Positions 35,117 to 44,610 are shown, counted from the first letter of the stretch. The stretch: 64,000 nucleotides of DNA from Frigididesulfovibrio sp031553235 (GCA_031553235.1 JAVBLS010000019.1:1-64000); one strand, 5' to 3'. The notes: generated by a model from the letters alone, not told the origin. Program-made: numbers and translations.

Positions 35117-38100
35117 TTACGCGTTGAACAGCACCCCGGTGTCCAGCCAATAGCCTTCGCCAAAGGGCAGGGTCTGCAGGCGCAACTCCACGGCCTTGGC
35201 GCCGCCGCGCACTTCGCCGTTGCTTTTATCGACAACGGAAACCACGCTCAGGGAACCTTCGTCGTGGTCCTGAGCGGGGGCGTCGGCATCCACGGCGGCC
35301 ATGCGAAAGCGCACGCCGACCTTGTAGGGCAGTTTGCCTTCGGAGAGCCGACGGTCTTCCTCGGAAGCGAAGTTCATCAGGTAAAAGCGGGTGGTGGGCC
35401 AGCGCTCGACCGGAAACTGGCGGAAGCCCACGGACAGCGGCCCGGTAAAAGAGATCTCGCGGTCCAGTTCTTTCTCGGCCGGGTCGTCGACGTCGACCTC
35501 AAACCAGACCTTGGGAGCGGTCAACCTGCCGTTGGTGTCCATTTCGCCGATAAAGCGGGCCGTTGAGCTCAGGCGCAAGTCCGAGGCGGCAAAGGAGAAG
35601 GCTTCGAGATGGCCTTCGGCCAGGGCGCAGAGAATGGCGCCCATGGACACGGTGGTCTTGGGGTCGGTGATCATCCCGAAGGGGTCGGCGAAAGGATACC
35701 AGCGGCCGGTGCGATACTCGCACATGGGGATGATCCGGTCGGCGGGCACGGGCAGCAGGGCGGCCACGGCGTTGATGATCCCGGAGAGCCGGCTGGGCCG
35801 GCCGGTGAGCAGCAGGGCGTCGCAATTGTAGAGGTGGATGACCTCGCAGAGATCGGCCAGGATGCGGCCCATGCAGTTTTGCACGATGCGCTCCATGCCG
35901 GCCGGGTTCATGGGCAGGGAAACCTGCATCAGGTTGAAGGAAACGCCCGGCGCGGCCCGGCGCACGGCGTTTTCCAGATAGGCGATGACCGCTTCGCCCG
36001 GCATGGGCGCGAGCGGGAAGGGCAGGTCGCGCTCCTCAAGAGAGAGGCCGAAGAAGTCGCCGAGCTTGTAGGCCACGGCCGGGCTGTGCAGGGGGTCGGC
36101 GGCCTCGTAGGCGGCCAGAAGCCCCAGGGCGGCGGGCACGGCCACCTGGCGGGTAAACTGGGCACGCAGGTTGCGCTGCTCTTGCGAACTGTCGATGACG
36201 TCACGGCCGAAGCATTGGCCCAGCACGGCGCGCGGACCGGGCACCCCGGCCTGGGCCAGGGCCTTTTCCAGGGCGGGCAGAAAGACGTCGGCCAGAACGC
36301 CGCGCACGATGTCGTCGCCGGCGATGTTGAAGCCGTCGCGCAACAGCAGGTGCGGCTTGATTCGGGCGGCGGAGCTCTCGTCGTTGTCCAGGGTGAAGTC
36401 GGCGATGCTCAGGTCGGTGGTGCCGCCGCCGATGTCGATGCTTGCCAGGCGCAGGCAGGGGCCGGCGCCGCGTTCGGGCCGGGGTTTGCCGACCAGGCGA
36501 AAGAAGTTGTGGGCGTCGCCCTGAAACTTGTGGGCAATCTCGTTGTACAGGTAGACAAGCTGGGTGCAACTGGCCTCGTCCCAGTTGCAGCGGGTCTCGG
36601 GGCTCTGGCGGTAGTCGCCGGTCCCGGGGGCGCGACGCGGACCGGGGGCCGTGTACCATTGGCCCCAGCCAAGAGCCTCCCAGACCGTGCGCACGGCAAA
36701 GCGCACCCAGCGCCGGTAGATGCGCTGCTCGGCAATGGGCATGCCCGAGGGCACGGTGAAGATCACCCGGCGCAGCCGGCGGGGCAGGTCGGAAAGCTCG
36801 CGGCGCAGGCGTTGGGCCGGGGAGTTGATGGTCACCAGGGCCTGCATGAGCACCTCGGCCAACAGGAACATCATCAGGGAGCTGCGGGTGAACTGGCTTT
36901 CAAAGGCGATTTCGCGCTCCTGCCGGGCATACAGGGGGTTGCTGCGGATGGCCGGGTCGTCGAAGCAGCAGAGCGGCGTGCCCATGTGGTTGACCTGCTT
37001 GGCAAAGGGCCCGCGCGTGACCATGGGCTCGTAGCCGCCGCCGGTGTTGAAGCGCCAGGTGGGCTTCCAGGCCCGCTCGTCCCAGAGGTAGCGCTTGGGG
37101 CTGGACATGCCGGTGGTGCCTTCGGTGCACTTGGCAAAGGTGGCCAGGCGCGCGGCCTCGGGCCCCATGCGCACGGCCGAGGGCCAGGGGAAGGCCGGGG
37201 TCTTGCGGCCGGAAAGGCGCGAATGGGCGTCGTCGCCAAAGGAGGCGTCGGAAAATTCGATGCGCGTGGCAAAGGGTTCGGTGTAGAGGTGCTCCGGTTT
37301 GCTGAGGTCGCGGATCTGCAAAAGGTAGCTGTTGTTCAGGCTGGTGGGCCGTTGCGGCGGGGTTTCCACCAGAATGCCGGTGGTGCGCGAGTTGCCGATG
37401 TCCAGGATCAGGTCCACGTCCACGGGGGTGTCCCGGCCGGGGTTGATCACCCGCACGGCCAGATCCGGCAGCAGGCGGTGGAGCAGTTCCAGAAAAGTCA
37501 GGTAGTTGGCCAGATACTCCATGACAAAGGGCGAGTCGTCCCGGCGCTTCTTGGCTTTTTCGCGCCAGGCTTCGTCCAGGGAAAAGAGCCAGCGGTCCAC
37601 CCAGGGGGCGTTGACGAACCAGGTGTTGTCGCGCACCCGCCAGGCCGGGGCAAAGACCGCGCCGGCGGCCACGTCGTCGGGGGAAAGGGCAAAGGTCTGC
37701 TCGCCCCCGGCCGGTTCTTCCACGGTGGTGTCAAAGACCACAACAACACGCAGCACCTTGGAGCCCTCGGAGGGAGCGGCAATGCGGCAGCGGGCCCAGT
37801 TGGCCGGGCCCGCTCCGAACATGGGTTCGCCGTCGGGCCGGCGTACTTCGCGCATGCGTAAAATCGGCAGAGGCACCCAGCGGTCGAAAAAGGGCTCCAG
37901 GCTCTTGCGGGCTTCGACCTCGTAGTCGGCGGGCTCGGCCGAGGGCGCACCCGTGACCAGGTCGACGCGCCGGCCGTTTTCGTCCTCTTCCAGGCAGATC
38001 AGCTCAAAGGCCTCACGGCCGTCGCCGGTGCTTTCGGGCCGGCGTTTTTCACGAAACAGGCGGGTGAAGCGAAACACCCCGGGGTCCAGGGCGTCCGGAT

Positions 38101-38176
38101 CCACGGCGAAATCCAGAAACTGCGGGCAGCCCCCGGGGATAAGACTGACAGGGTAGTTGTATTTGGGCATTTCCAT
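35117..38176 (-). CDS. SrfB-like actin/Hsp70-fold ATPase
   Basis: 1019 residues from MEMPKYNYPVSL; GGGAAG sits upstream, whereas the ATG 15 bases earlier has no ribosome site. Actin/Hsp70 nucleotide motifs: phosphate-1 loop DIGNSRTTG at 259-267, phosphate-2 loop DIGGGTTDLS at 581-590, and an adenosine-type LLLTGRPSRLSG near residue 790. The large insert between them and long flanks match SrfB in length. Cytoplasmic. A 117-bp dispersed repeat ends or begins 20 bases upstream of the start, between this gene and the SrfA-like one, and must now form most of its leader. Confidence 0.83.
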   Translation of the reverse strand: MEMPKYNYPVSLIPGGCPQFLDFAVDPDALDPGVFRFTRLFREKRRPESTGDGREAFELICLEEDENGRRVDLVTGAPSAEPADYEVEARKSLEPFFDRWVPLPILRMREVRRPDGEPMFGAGPANWARCRIAAPSEGSKVLRVVVVFDTTVEEPAGGEQTFALSPDDVAAGAVFAPAWRVRDNTWFVNAPWVDRWLFSLDEAWREKAKKRRDDSPFVMEYLANYLTFLELLHRLLPDLAVRVINPGRDTPVDVDLILDIGNSRTTGILVETPPQRPTSLNNSYLLQIRDLSKPEHLYTEPFATRIEFSDASFGDDAHSRLSGRKTPAFPWPSAVRMGPEAARLATFAKCTEGTTGMSSPKRYLWDERAWKPTWRFNTGGGYEPMVTRGPFAKQVNHMGTPLCCFDDPAIRSNPLYARQEREIAFESQFTRSSLMMFLLAEVLMQALVTINSPAQRLRRELSDLPRRLRRVIFTVPSGMPIAEQRIYRRWVRFAVRTVWEALGWGQWYTAPGPRRAPGTGDYRQSPETRCNWDEASCTQLVYLYNEIAHKFQGDAHNFFRLVGKPRPERGAGPCLRLASIDIGGGTTDLSIADFTLDNDESSAARIKPHLLLRDGFNIAGDDIVRGVLADVFLPALEKALAQAGVPGPRAVLGQCFGRDVIDSSQEQRNLRAQFTRQVAVPAALGLLAAYEAADPLHSPAVAYKLGDFFGLSLEERDLPFPLAPMPGEAVIAYLENAVRRAAPGVSFNLMQVSLPMNPAGMERIVQNCMGRILADLCEVIHLYNCDALLLTGRPSRLSGIINAVAALLPVPADRIIPMCEYRTGRWYPFADPFGMITDPKTTVSMGAILCALAEGHLEAFSFAASDLRLSSTARFIGEMDTNGRLTAPKVWFEVDVDDPAEKELDREISFTGPLSVGFRQFPVERWPTTRFYLMNFASEEDRRLSEGKLPYKVGVRFRMAAVDADAPAQDHDEGSLSVVSVVDKSNGEVRGGAKAVELRLQTLPFGEGYWLDTGVLFNA

Positions 38177-38195
38177 TGAGCTGCTTCCCATTTCT

Positions 38196-38312
38196 TAGAG
38201 CAGTTTACGCTTCAAATAGTCGCTTAACGGCGGGCAAAGCCCGCCTACGCCTATTTGGCGGCAAGGATTTGCCGACAAATCCTTGCGAGCATTTCAAGTG
38301 TGAAATGCTCTA
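38196..38312. repeat. 117-bp MITE-like repeat, copy B
   Basis: Same element as at 15273, same orientation, differing by two bases near the right end. Inserted inside the srf-like unit between the SrfA-like stop and the SrfB-like ribosome site, so its three hairpins would be part of the mRNA. Confidence 0.9.
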
Positions 38313-38334
38313 GAGCGATTTCAGTCCGGCCGGA

Positions 38335-39780
38335 TCAACTGCCGCCGCTGCGGCGGAAGGAGTTCTTCCAGCGGTTGCGGTTGCCGCCGCGCTCCTGGCC
38401 GTAGCACATGGCCTCGTTGCCGCTGCCCTGGGTGCATTCCACCGCATGGGGGTAAAAACCGCCGCCGCTGTTGCAGGGCGCGCCGTCGGCCTCCATGACC
38501 AGCTTGCCCGAACCGTCAAAACGCGCCCGCACCGGGCCGACGCAGCGCCGGCCGCTCTTGGTGGTGATCACCCGCGTACCTTTGCCGCTTTTGTCAAAGC
38601 AGTAGCGCACGTCAATCGGTTCACCCGTGGTCGAGGCCACCAGGCCGGAGTCGGAATTCCAGCAGCCCTCTAGAAAGCTCAAATCTTTGTTCTTCTTGGC
38701 GTCTTCCGGAATCTTCAGATCTTCGCCCGGCTTCGGCCTGGGCTCGGGTTTGGGCTCCGGCTTGGGTTCCGGTTTGGGCTGCTCGGGTTTCGGCTTGGGT
38801 TCGGGCTTGGGCTCTTCCTTGGGCGGCTCCGGGGTGCTGGGCATAAGTTCGGCCACGGACGGCGGTTCTTCCACCGGCGGCTCCTCGACCTTGGGTTCCT
38901 CGGCCTTGGGCTCTTCACGTTTGCACATGGCCGCACGTTCACCCAATTGGACGCGCAGACGGTCGATTTCCAGGCGCAGGTCGTCTTCTTTTTTCCGGTC
39001 GGCCTCAAGGGCGGCCAGAATTTCCGGGGGCACGGGCACGTTGGTCTTGTCCGGCCCGGCCTTGGCGCAGCCCATGGGGAATTCTTTGTGGCAGCCCGCT
39101 CCGAACCAGGATTCGGTCTGGGTGCAGCCGGGAATCTTCACCCCGTTGGGACCGAAGATCAGCCCGGCGGCCATGATCAAACCGGCCAGGATCAGCAGGC
39201 CCAGCAGCAGGAAGAGCAGCGCCTTCCACCAGGGGAAGCGGGCGGCGGCCACGGGCGCGGCAAGGACGGCCGTCGGGATCGGTTCGGCTGTGGGCACGGG
39301 GCGGAAGGCGCCGGCCCGAATCATTTCCTCCGGGGCCAGGCCGGCCTGGGCCGGGGCAAAGCCCCAGCAGGTGACCACGGGTTTGCCGCCCACCAGGTAA
39401 ATGTGCGAGGGATCGGGGAAGCGCAGGGCCAGGTTCAGAACATTGCCCCGAATGACCTTTGGGCCTTCGTTGCTCGTCTTCAACTGTTCCGCCAGGCCTT
39501 TCAGGCCGCCCGCCAGTTCCGAGAGCCGGGCCCGGGCGGCATCCTGCTCCTGGGGCGAAAGCGAGGCAAAGGGGCGAATCTCGCCTTCGGCCTCGGTGTA
39601 CCAGTCGGTGGAGACGCCCGAAGCATCGTGCACCGGTTCGGCAAAAAGCAGGGCATGGTCCGGGCTCACGGCAGCGGCCGCGGAACGGATCTGGGCGTAG
39701 CCGTCGGTGGCGGCTATGCCCTGGTAACGCAGGGCTTCCAGGTCTTTTCGAGAGGTGACGGCAATGTGGCGTGCGCTCAT
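38335..39780 (-). CDS. SrfA-like bitopic protein
   Basis: 481 residues. Cytoplasmic N-terminal 180 residues of unknown fold, one TM at 186-209, a short Cys-containing segment (CTQTESWFGAGC), a predicted coiled coil (about 253-283), a Pro/Glu/Lys-rich stretch with repeated EPKPEPKP (about 290-352) able to span the periplasm, and a Cys-rich C-terminal domain (six cysteines after residue 370, probably disulfide-bonded). Starts 9 bases after the protease stop. The assignment to SrfA rests on gene order and architecture rather than a recognised motif. The Pro-rich spacer recalls TonB-like energy transducers. Confidence 0.7.
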   Translation of the reverse strand: MSARHIAVTSRKDLEALRYQGIAATDGYAQIRSAAAAVSPDHALLFAEPVHDASGVSTDWYTEAEGEIRPFASLSPQEQDAARARLSELAGGLKGLAEQLKTSNEGPKVIRGNVLNLALRFPDPSHIYLVGGKPVVTCWGFAPAQAGLAPEEMIRAGAFRPVPTAEPIPTAVLAAPVAAARFPWWKALLFLLLGLLILAGLIMAAGLIFGPNGVKIPGCTQTESWFGAGCHKEFPMGCAKAGPDKTNVPVPPEILAALEADRKKEDDLRLEIDRLRVQLGERAAMCKREEPKAEEPKVEEPPVEEPPSVAELMPSTPEPPKEEPKPEPKPKPEQPKPEPKPEPKPEPRPKPGEDLKIPEDAKKNKDLSFLEGCWNSDSGLVASTTGEPIDVRYCFDKSGKGTRVITTKSGRRCVGPVRARFDGSGKLVMEADGAPCNSGGGFYPHAVECTQGSGNEAMCYGQERGGNRNRWKNSFRRSGGS

Positions 39781-39789
39781 GGCCTGTCC

Positions 39790-40935
39790 TTATTGCCCCG
39801 CCAGGGGGACGTTGATGCCGTTCTCACGTATGAAGCGAACCAGATCTTCGCCCGGCAGGGCCACGCCCGACTGGCTGTAGGAATCTTTCACGGCCATGGT
39901 GATCATGGTGTTGATCCCCACCACCAGGCCCTTTTCATTGATCAGCGGACCGCCGCTGTTGCCCTGGGAAAGGGGCGCGGTGTGCACGATGAAGGGCGGT
40001 TTTCTGTCCAGGACCACGCTGACCACACCTTCGGAGTAAACCACGTCCGGAGTGGAAGCCACGTCGCCCTTGAGCAGAGCTTTGAGCTTGGGGTCCGAAG
40101 AGGTGATGAAGGCCGGGAAACCCCAGGCGCTGACCCGTTCGGTGCGCTTGGCCGTGGCCGTGATCTGCAGGACCGGCACCTTGGCTGCGGCCGCATCGGC
40201 AATGCGCAGCAGGGCATAGTCGCGGTTCTCTTCGGAGCTGGCCGCGATGACCCGGGCCGGGACCATGCCGCCCAAGGACTTGTTGCCCACAAACATCTGG
40301 GCGCCGGCTTCGCCGACCACGTGGCGGTTGGTGGCCACCACCCCGGGCGCGACCAGAAAGCCGGTGCCCGTGCCCACGCCGTCGTGGCGCAAGGAAATGA
40401 TAAAGACCGTGGCTTCGTCCATAAGGGTGGCCACGGTGGCCGGGGCTGCGGCGGCCTTGGGCGCGACCCCGGAACCGGGGATGGTGCCGTTGCCGGCCGG
40501 GGGCAGGGAGCGGACGGGCGCGGTGCCGTTGCCCCGACGGGTGCCGTTGCCGCCACCCATGCCTGCATCGCCGGCGCCCATGCCCACATCGCCGCCGCTT
40601 TGCGGGGGCGTGGCATAGGTCGGGTCGGGCACGGCCTGCTGCGGCGGCAGACCGAGAAGTTCGGGAATTTTGCAGGGATCTTCGCGCAGCAAGGCGGCCA
40701 GGCGGTCGCGCTCGGTTTCCAGGCTTTGCAGCCTGGCTTTCTGGATTTCGCGATATTCGTCCGGCAGGGTCACGCCCACGATCGCCGGCGGTGCGGCCGG
40801 CCGCAGGAAAAGGAACAGGGCAAAGAGCAGCCCGCCCAGGAGCATGCCCAGGATCACCCAGAAAAAGGGGGCCGCGAAAACGCCGCGCCGGGGTTGTTCT
40901 TCCTGCGTTCGGTCTGGTTCGGTACTGCTCGTCAT
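39790..40935 (-). CDS. Membrane-anchored trypsin-like serine protease
   Basis: 381 residues. N-in signal anchor at about 20-45, a coiled-coil segment (57-85), a Gly/Asn-rich linker (113-160), then an HtrA-like trypsin domain without PDZ. Catalytic triad visible: His205 (TNRHVV), Asp239 (ENRDYALLRI), Ser327 (SQGNSGGPL). It should act in the periplasm as a quality-control or activating protease. First gene of the srf-like unit, 9 bases before the SrfA-like gene; a strong hairpin separates it from the lipoprotein gene upstream. Confidence 0.85.
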   Translation of the reverse strand: MTSSTEPDRTQEEQPRRGVFAAPFFWVILGMLLGGLLFALFLFLRPAAPPAIVGVTLPDEYREIQKARLQSLETERDRLAALLREDPCKIPELLGLPPQQAVPDPTYATPPQSGGDVGMGAGDAGMGGGNGTRRGNGTAPVRSLPPAGNGTIPGSGVAPKAAAAPATVATLMDEATVFIISLRHDGVGTGTGFLVAPGVVATNRHVVGEAGAQMFVGNKSLGGMVPARVIAASSEENRDYALLRIADAAAAKVPVLQITATAKRTERVSAWGFPAFITSSDPKLKALLKGDVASTPDVVYSEGVVSVVLDRKPPFIVHTAPLSQGNSGGPLINEKGLVVGINTMITMAVKDSYSQSGVALPGEDLVRFIRENGINVPLAGQ

Positions 40936-41114
40936 GGCGATGTTCCCCGGGAAACGTTTAGGAAACGTCGATTAATGACCTTTTTGCCCGCCGGCGGCGT
41001 CAGGCTCGTCCCGTGCGAAACGTCGGTGTTTTGATGCACTTCGCCTCGCCCGGCACTCGTCTTTCTTGCCGGCGAACAAAAATTTTCATTGATCGGTGTT
41101 CCCTTTATACCCTT

Positions 41115-41147
41115 CCGCCGGGACGCGGCCGGACCGCGTCCCGGCGG
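41115..41147 (-). terminator. Strong GC hairpin after the lipoprotein gene
   Basis: CCGCCGGGACGCGG / CCGCGTCCCGGCGG, 14-base perfect stem with a 5-base loop, 28 bases after the lipoprotein stop. No U-tract follows. The rest of 40936-41175 holds no gene and is where a promoter for the srf-like unit is expected. Confidence 0.6.
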
Positions 41148-41175
41148 GGGGCTGCAAAATCGGCCGTGGCCGGGT

Positions 41176-42051
41176 TTAACTCATCAGGTCGCGCGACTGT
41201 TGATCCATGGCGGCCAGACGCTCGCGCAGGGCGGCCTCTTCGGTCTTGGCGTCGTTCACCGACTTGTCCATGGTGGCGGTCTTATCCGCCAGCTTGGTCA
41301 GTTGCTGCCCTTCGTCGGTCTGGAGCGTGGCCGAGGCCGGAGCGGTCTTGGCCTGCGAGGAGCTTTTCCGGCTGCCGGTGCTTTTGCTTTGCGCCAGTTG
41401 TTCCTTGGGCACGCCCAAGCGGTCGGCTTCCTGATTCAGGGCCTGGCGATACTGTGCGGCCACCTGCTCGCTTTCAACGCTCTTTTCGCCCACGATGCGC
41501 GCCGCCTCGCCCATGCCCGAGGAGACCTCGATGTAACGATCGCGGAATTGATCCTTGGTCAGGCGGCCGGCCTTGTATTCCGAAGCCGCCACGGTGAACT
41601 GGCGATCATAGCACTGGCGGGCCATACGGGCCGCGGCCGTGGTGCGGTCGAGGCCGGAAATGTTGCCGTCGATTTGCGAAAGATATTCGGACAGGCGTTC
41701 GGAATCTTCGCGCTCCTTGTCCGAAGAGCCCTTGGCATAGCCCACGGCCCCGCCGGCCGCCGCGCCGGCCGCCGCGCCAACGGCGGCGCCGCTGCCCTTG
41801 CCGGTGATCAGGTAGCCGCCGATGGCCCCGAGAACGGCGCCGATGGCCGCGCCGCCCACGGTGGAGCGGGCCACGGAGTGTTCGGACTGGCGCAGATCGG
41901 CGATGGGCTGGTAACAGTCGGGATAATAGGCCACTTTGGTGGTCTGCGCGCCGTACTTGCTCGCACAGCCGCCCGCCGGCAGGGCAAGGGCCGGCAGCAG
42001 GCAAAGCAGGGCCAGGGCTCGGCGCGGTTTGTTCAAGGCAGCGAGGATCAT
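41176..42051 (-). CDS. Glycine-zipper lipoprotein
   Basis: 291 residues. Signal peptide ending LPAGG-CAS, a plausible lipobox with Cys29. Residues about 63-107 form a classic glycine zipper (VGGAAIGAVLGAIGGYLI then GSGAAVGAAAGAAAGG), which inserts in or packs against membranes. The remaining C-terminal half is helical, polar and repetitive in Ser/Lys/Gln. Probably outer-membrane attached. It directly precedes the srf-like unit and may be an envelope component of it, although a hairpin lies between them. Confidence 0.78.
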   Translation of the reverse strand: MILAALNKPRRALALLCLLPALALPAGGCASKYGAQTTKVAYYPDCYQPIADLRQSEHSVARSTVGGAAIGAVLGAIGGYLITGKGSGAAVGAAAGAAAGGAVGYAKGSSDKEREDSERLSEYLSQIDGNISGLDRTTAAARMARQCYDRQFTVAASEYKAGRLTKDQFRDRYIEVSSGMGEAARIVGEKSVESEQVAAQYRQALNQEADRLGVPKEQLAQSKSTGSRKSSSQAKTAPASATLQTDEGQQLTKLADKTATMDKSVNDAKTEEAALRERLAAMDQQSRDLMS

Positions 42052-42141
42052 CGACGACCTCCCGAGAGTTGTGGTTCCGGCAACAGCCGTATGTGAGCCG
42101 TTATAACGTAAGGTCGAGGCAAATACAAACTTTTGCGATAA

Positions 42142-44610
42142 TCAACCACCCGAGCGCGAACCCGCCCGGTCTGAACGGCGCCGGTGCAGGCCGGTGGAGA
42201 TTTTTGTCAATTCCTTCAGACGGCCGTCCACCCGATCGTAGAGCGAGCCCTTGGTGTAGCCCCCGTTTTTCAATCTTCGGCCGGCGGGCATGCCGGTGAG
42301 CAGTTCCATGGCCTCGGTGATCTCCTCCACGCCGTAGATGTGAAACGAGCCCGCCTCCACGGCCTTGACCACCTCGTCGTGCAGCATCAGGTGGCTGATG
42401 TTGTCGCGGGGGATGATCACCCCCTGTTTGCCGGTCAGACCGTGTCGGCGGCAGACTTCGAAAAAGCCCTCGATCTTTCGGGTCACTCCGCCCACGGCCA
42501 TGATCCGGCCGGTTTGCCCCACCGCCCCGGTAAAGGCCAGATCCAGGCGGATGGGCGCGTCGGCCAGGGCCGAAAGCAGGGCGGCCAATTCCGCGCCCGA
42601 GGCCGAGTCGCCCTCGATGCCGGCGTAACTCTGCTCAAATCCCAGGCTGCCGCTGAGCACCAGGGGCTTCTCGCGGGCGAAGCAGTCCAGCAGATAGCCC
42701 TTGAGGATCATCACCGCCTTGGTGTGGATGGGGCCGCCGAGCTGGGCGTCGCGCTCCAGGTCGACAATGCCGCCGGAACCCGCGCCCACGGTGCAGGAAA
42801 TCTGGTGCGGCAGGCCGAATTCGAAGTCGCCGTAAAAGGAGACCGCCAGGCCGTTGACCTTGCCCACAGCCGCGCCGTCGGTGACCACCTTGATGATCCG
42901 CCGATCATATTCCTCAAGAAATTCCTCTTCCACCAGGTTGGAGCGAAAGGTTCTGGCGACTTGGGCTTTTTTCAGAATCGCGCCGTCCACCATCTTTTTT
43001 CCGGCCATGGCCGCGTACGCCGAAGCCTCGACCAGCAGTTCGCGGATGCGCGGGATCTTCAGGGAAAGCTTGCGTTGGTCTTCGCTCAGGCGCGAGCCGT
43101 AATCCACGACTCCGGCCAGGGCTTCGCGGTCAAAGGGCAGCAGGTGGTCGCTCTCGATGATCCGCTTGATGTGCGAGAGGTAGATGCGCACGCCGGTGCC
43201 GTCGCGCGGCATGTGCTCGATAAAATGGGCCTTGATCTTGAAGAGCTTGCTGAAGCGCTCGTCGTTTTCCAGAAGCAGTTCGTAGAGATCTTCCCGGCCG
43301 ATGAGAATGACCTTGATTTGCAAGGGGACGGGCTCGGGCCGCAGGCCCTTGGCCCGCGCGGCGTCCTCTTCGCCCGCGTCTTCAATGATCGAGCGGCCGG
43401 AGCGCAGAGCCCGGAGCAGGGCTTCCCAGGCGTGGGGCCGGCCGAGCAGATCGTCCAGGTGCAGGATCAGGTAGCCGCCGCAGGCCCGGTGAATGCTGCC
43501 GGCCTTGATCAGGGTGAAGTCCGTGACCAGAGCGCCCATTTCCGCTTCGCGCTCGATGCAGCCCATGAGGTTGGCCGGGGTGGGGTGATCGTCGAAAATC
43601 ACCGGGGCGCCGGTGCTGCCGGCGTTGTCCACGAAAACGTTGATGTCGAAATGCCCGGCGACTTCGTCCGGTCGGGGATCATCGAAGAGCGAGGGCTGGG
43701 GCCGCATGGGCCTGGGTGAAAGATCCTGCGGATCTTTGGCCTGGCCGGGGGGCAGCACAGATTCCGGGAAATCCAGGATTTCGTCACGCAGTTCGCGGAA
43801 AAACGCCGTCAGTTTGTCGCTTTTACACTGGGGTAGAAAGCGTTCCGCCAGAGGGTCGAAGTAGGCCTTCAGCACCCCGTCCACCAGTTCGCGCTCCAGG
43901 GAGCGTTCCTGATTGAGATAGTCCTGCTCGGCTTTGGAGAGCTTGCGCAAATAGCCGCTGATGGGCTCGAGCAGGCTGTCGCCCTTCTGCTTCAGCTGCC
44001 GGCGCAGGTCTTCGTCCAGGCCTTCGAATTCCTCTTCGTTCAGGCGCTTGCCGTCCACCAGGGGATAGAGGGTCATGCCCCCGGCCTCATCCATGTCCAG
44101 CTTGAAGCCGCCGGCGCCGGCAATGCGGTGCATGTCCTTGAACAGGCGTTCGCGCTTGGCCTGGAAGCGGTCCATGTTCAGGCTGCGCCGCCGGGCAAAG
44201 CCGGGCCGCTCGGCCCGCAGTTCGGTCTCCTTGCGCAATTGCTGCAGAAGTCGGCTCAGGGCCGCCTTGAGCCGCCTGCCCTGTCCGGCCGGCACGGCAA
44301 TCAGCATCGGCGCGTCCGAGTCCTGAAAGTTGTGGACATAGAGGAGATCCGGCGGGGTCGCCCCCTTTTTCGCCCTGGGCGCGAGCACCTCGCGCAACAG
44401 ATGCGAGCGGCCGAGATCCGGCTCGCCGGCCAGAAAGATGTTGTAGCCGCCGGCGGTGATATGCAGGCCGAGCTCCAGGGCCTGGAGCACCCTCTGTTGC
44501 GGGCTGTGGCGCTTGCCGTTGGCCTTGGCCGCATCGCTGTCGGCATAGGGAATGCGTTCCGGCGGCAGTGTGGCCCGCAGTTGCGCGGGACGCAGATTTT
44601 TAACCGGCAT
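42142..44610 (-). CDS. LonB-like ATP-dependent protease
   Basis: 822 residues from MPVKNLRPAQL, overlapping the hemC end by 11 bases. AAA+ domain with Walker A AGEPDLGRSHL (the invariant Lys replaced by Arg, as I recall is seen in relatives of this Lon branch) and Walker B GGYLILHLDDLL, with a long helical insert between them. The C-terminal Lon protease domain has the dyad Ser669 (EGDSASGAE) and Lys712 (GGVTRKIEGFF), 43 residues apart exactly as in E. coli Lon. Substrates unknown. It follows hemC in the gmhA operon. Confidence 0.88.
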   Translation of the reverse strand: MPVKNLRPAQLRATLPPERIPYADSDAAKANGKRHSPQQRVLQALELGLHITAGGYNIFLAGEPDLGRSHLLREVLAPRAKKGATPPDLLYVHNFQDSDAPMLIAVPAGQGRRLKAALSRLLQQLRKETELRAERPGFARRRSLNMDRFQAKRERLFKDMHRIAGAGGFKLDMDEAGGMTLYPLVDGKRLNEEEFEGLDEDLRRQLKQKGDSLLEPISGYLRKLSKAEQDYLNQERSLERELVDGVLKAYFDPLAERFLPQCKSDKLTAFFRELRDEILDFPESVLPPGQAKDPQDLSPRPMRPQPSLFDDPRPDEVAGHFDINVFVDNAGSTGAPVIFDDHPTPANLMGCIEREAEMGALVTDFTLIKAGSIHRACGGYLILHLDDLLGRPHAWEALLRALRSGRSIIEDAGEEDAARAKGLRPEPVPLQIKVILIGREDLYELLLENDERFSKLFKIKAHFIEHMPRDGTGVRIYLSHIKRIIESDHLLPFDREALAGVVDYGSRLSEDQRKLSLKIPRIRELLVEASAYAAMAGKKMVDGAILKKAQVARTFRSNLVEEEFLEEYDRRIIKVVTDGAAVGKVNGLAVSFYGDFEFGLPHQISCTVGAGSGGIVDLERDAQLGGPIHTKAVMILKGYLLDCFAREKPLVLSGSLGFEQSYAGIEGDSASGAELAALLSALADAPIRLDLAFTGAVGQTGRIMAVGGVTRKIEGFFEVCRRHGLTGKQGVIIPRDNISHLMLHDEVVKAVEAGSFHIYGVEEITEAMELLTGMPAGRRLKNGGYTKGSLYDRVDGRLKELTKISTGLHRRRSDRAGSRSGG

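Noticed and set aside
32412..35153. 913-codon plus-strand frame opposite the SrfC-like gene
   Set aside because: Shadow; the minus strand carries all GTPase motifs.
35609..37861. 750-codon plus-strand frame opposite the SrfB-like gene
   Set aside because: Shadow of the actin-type ATPase gene.
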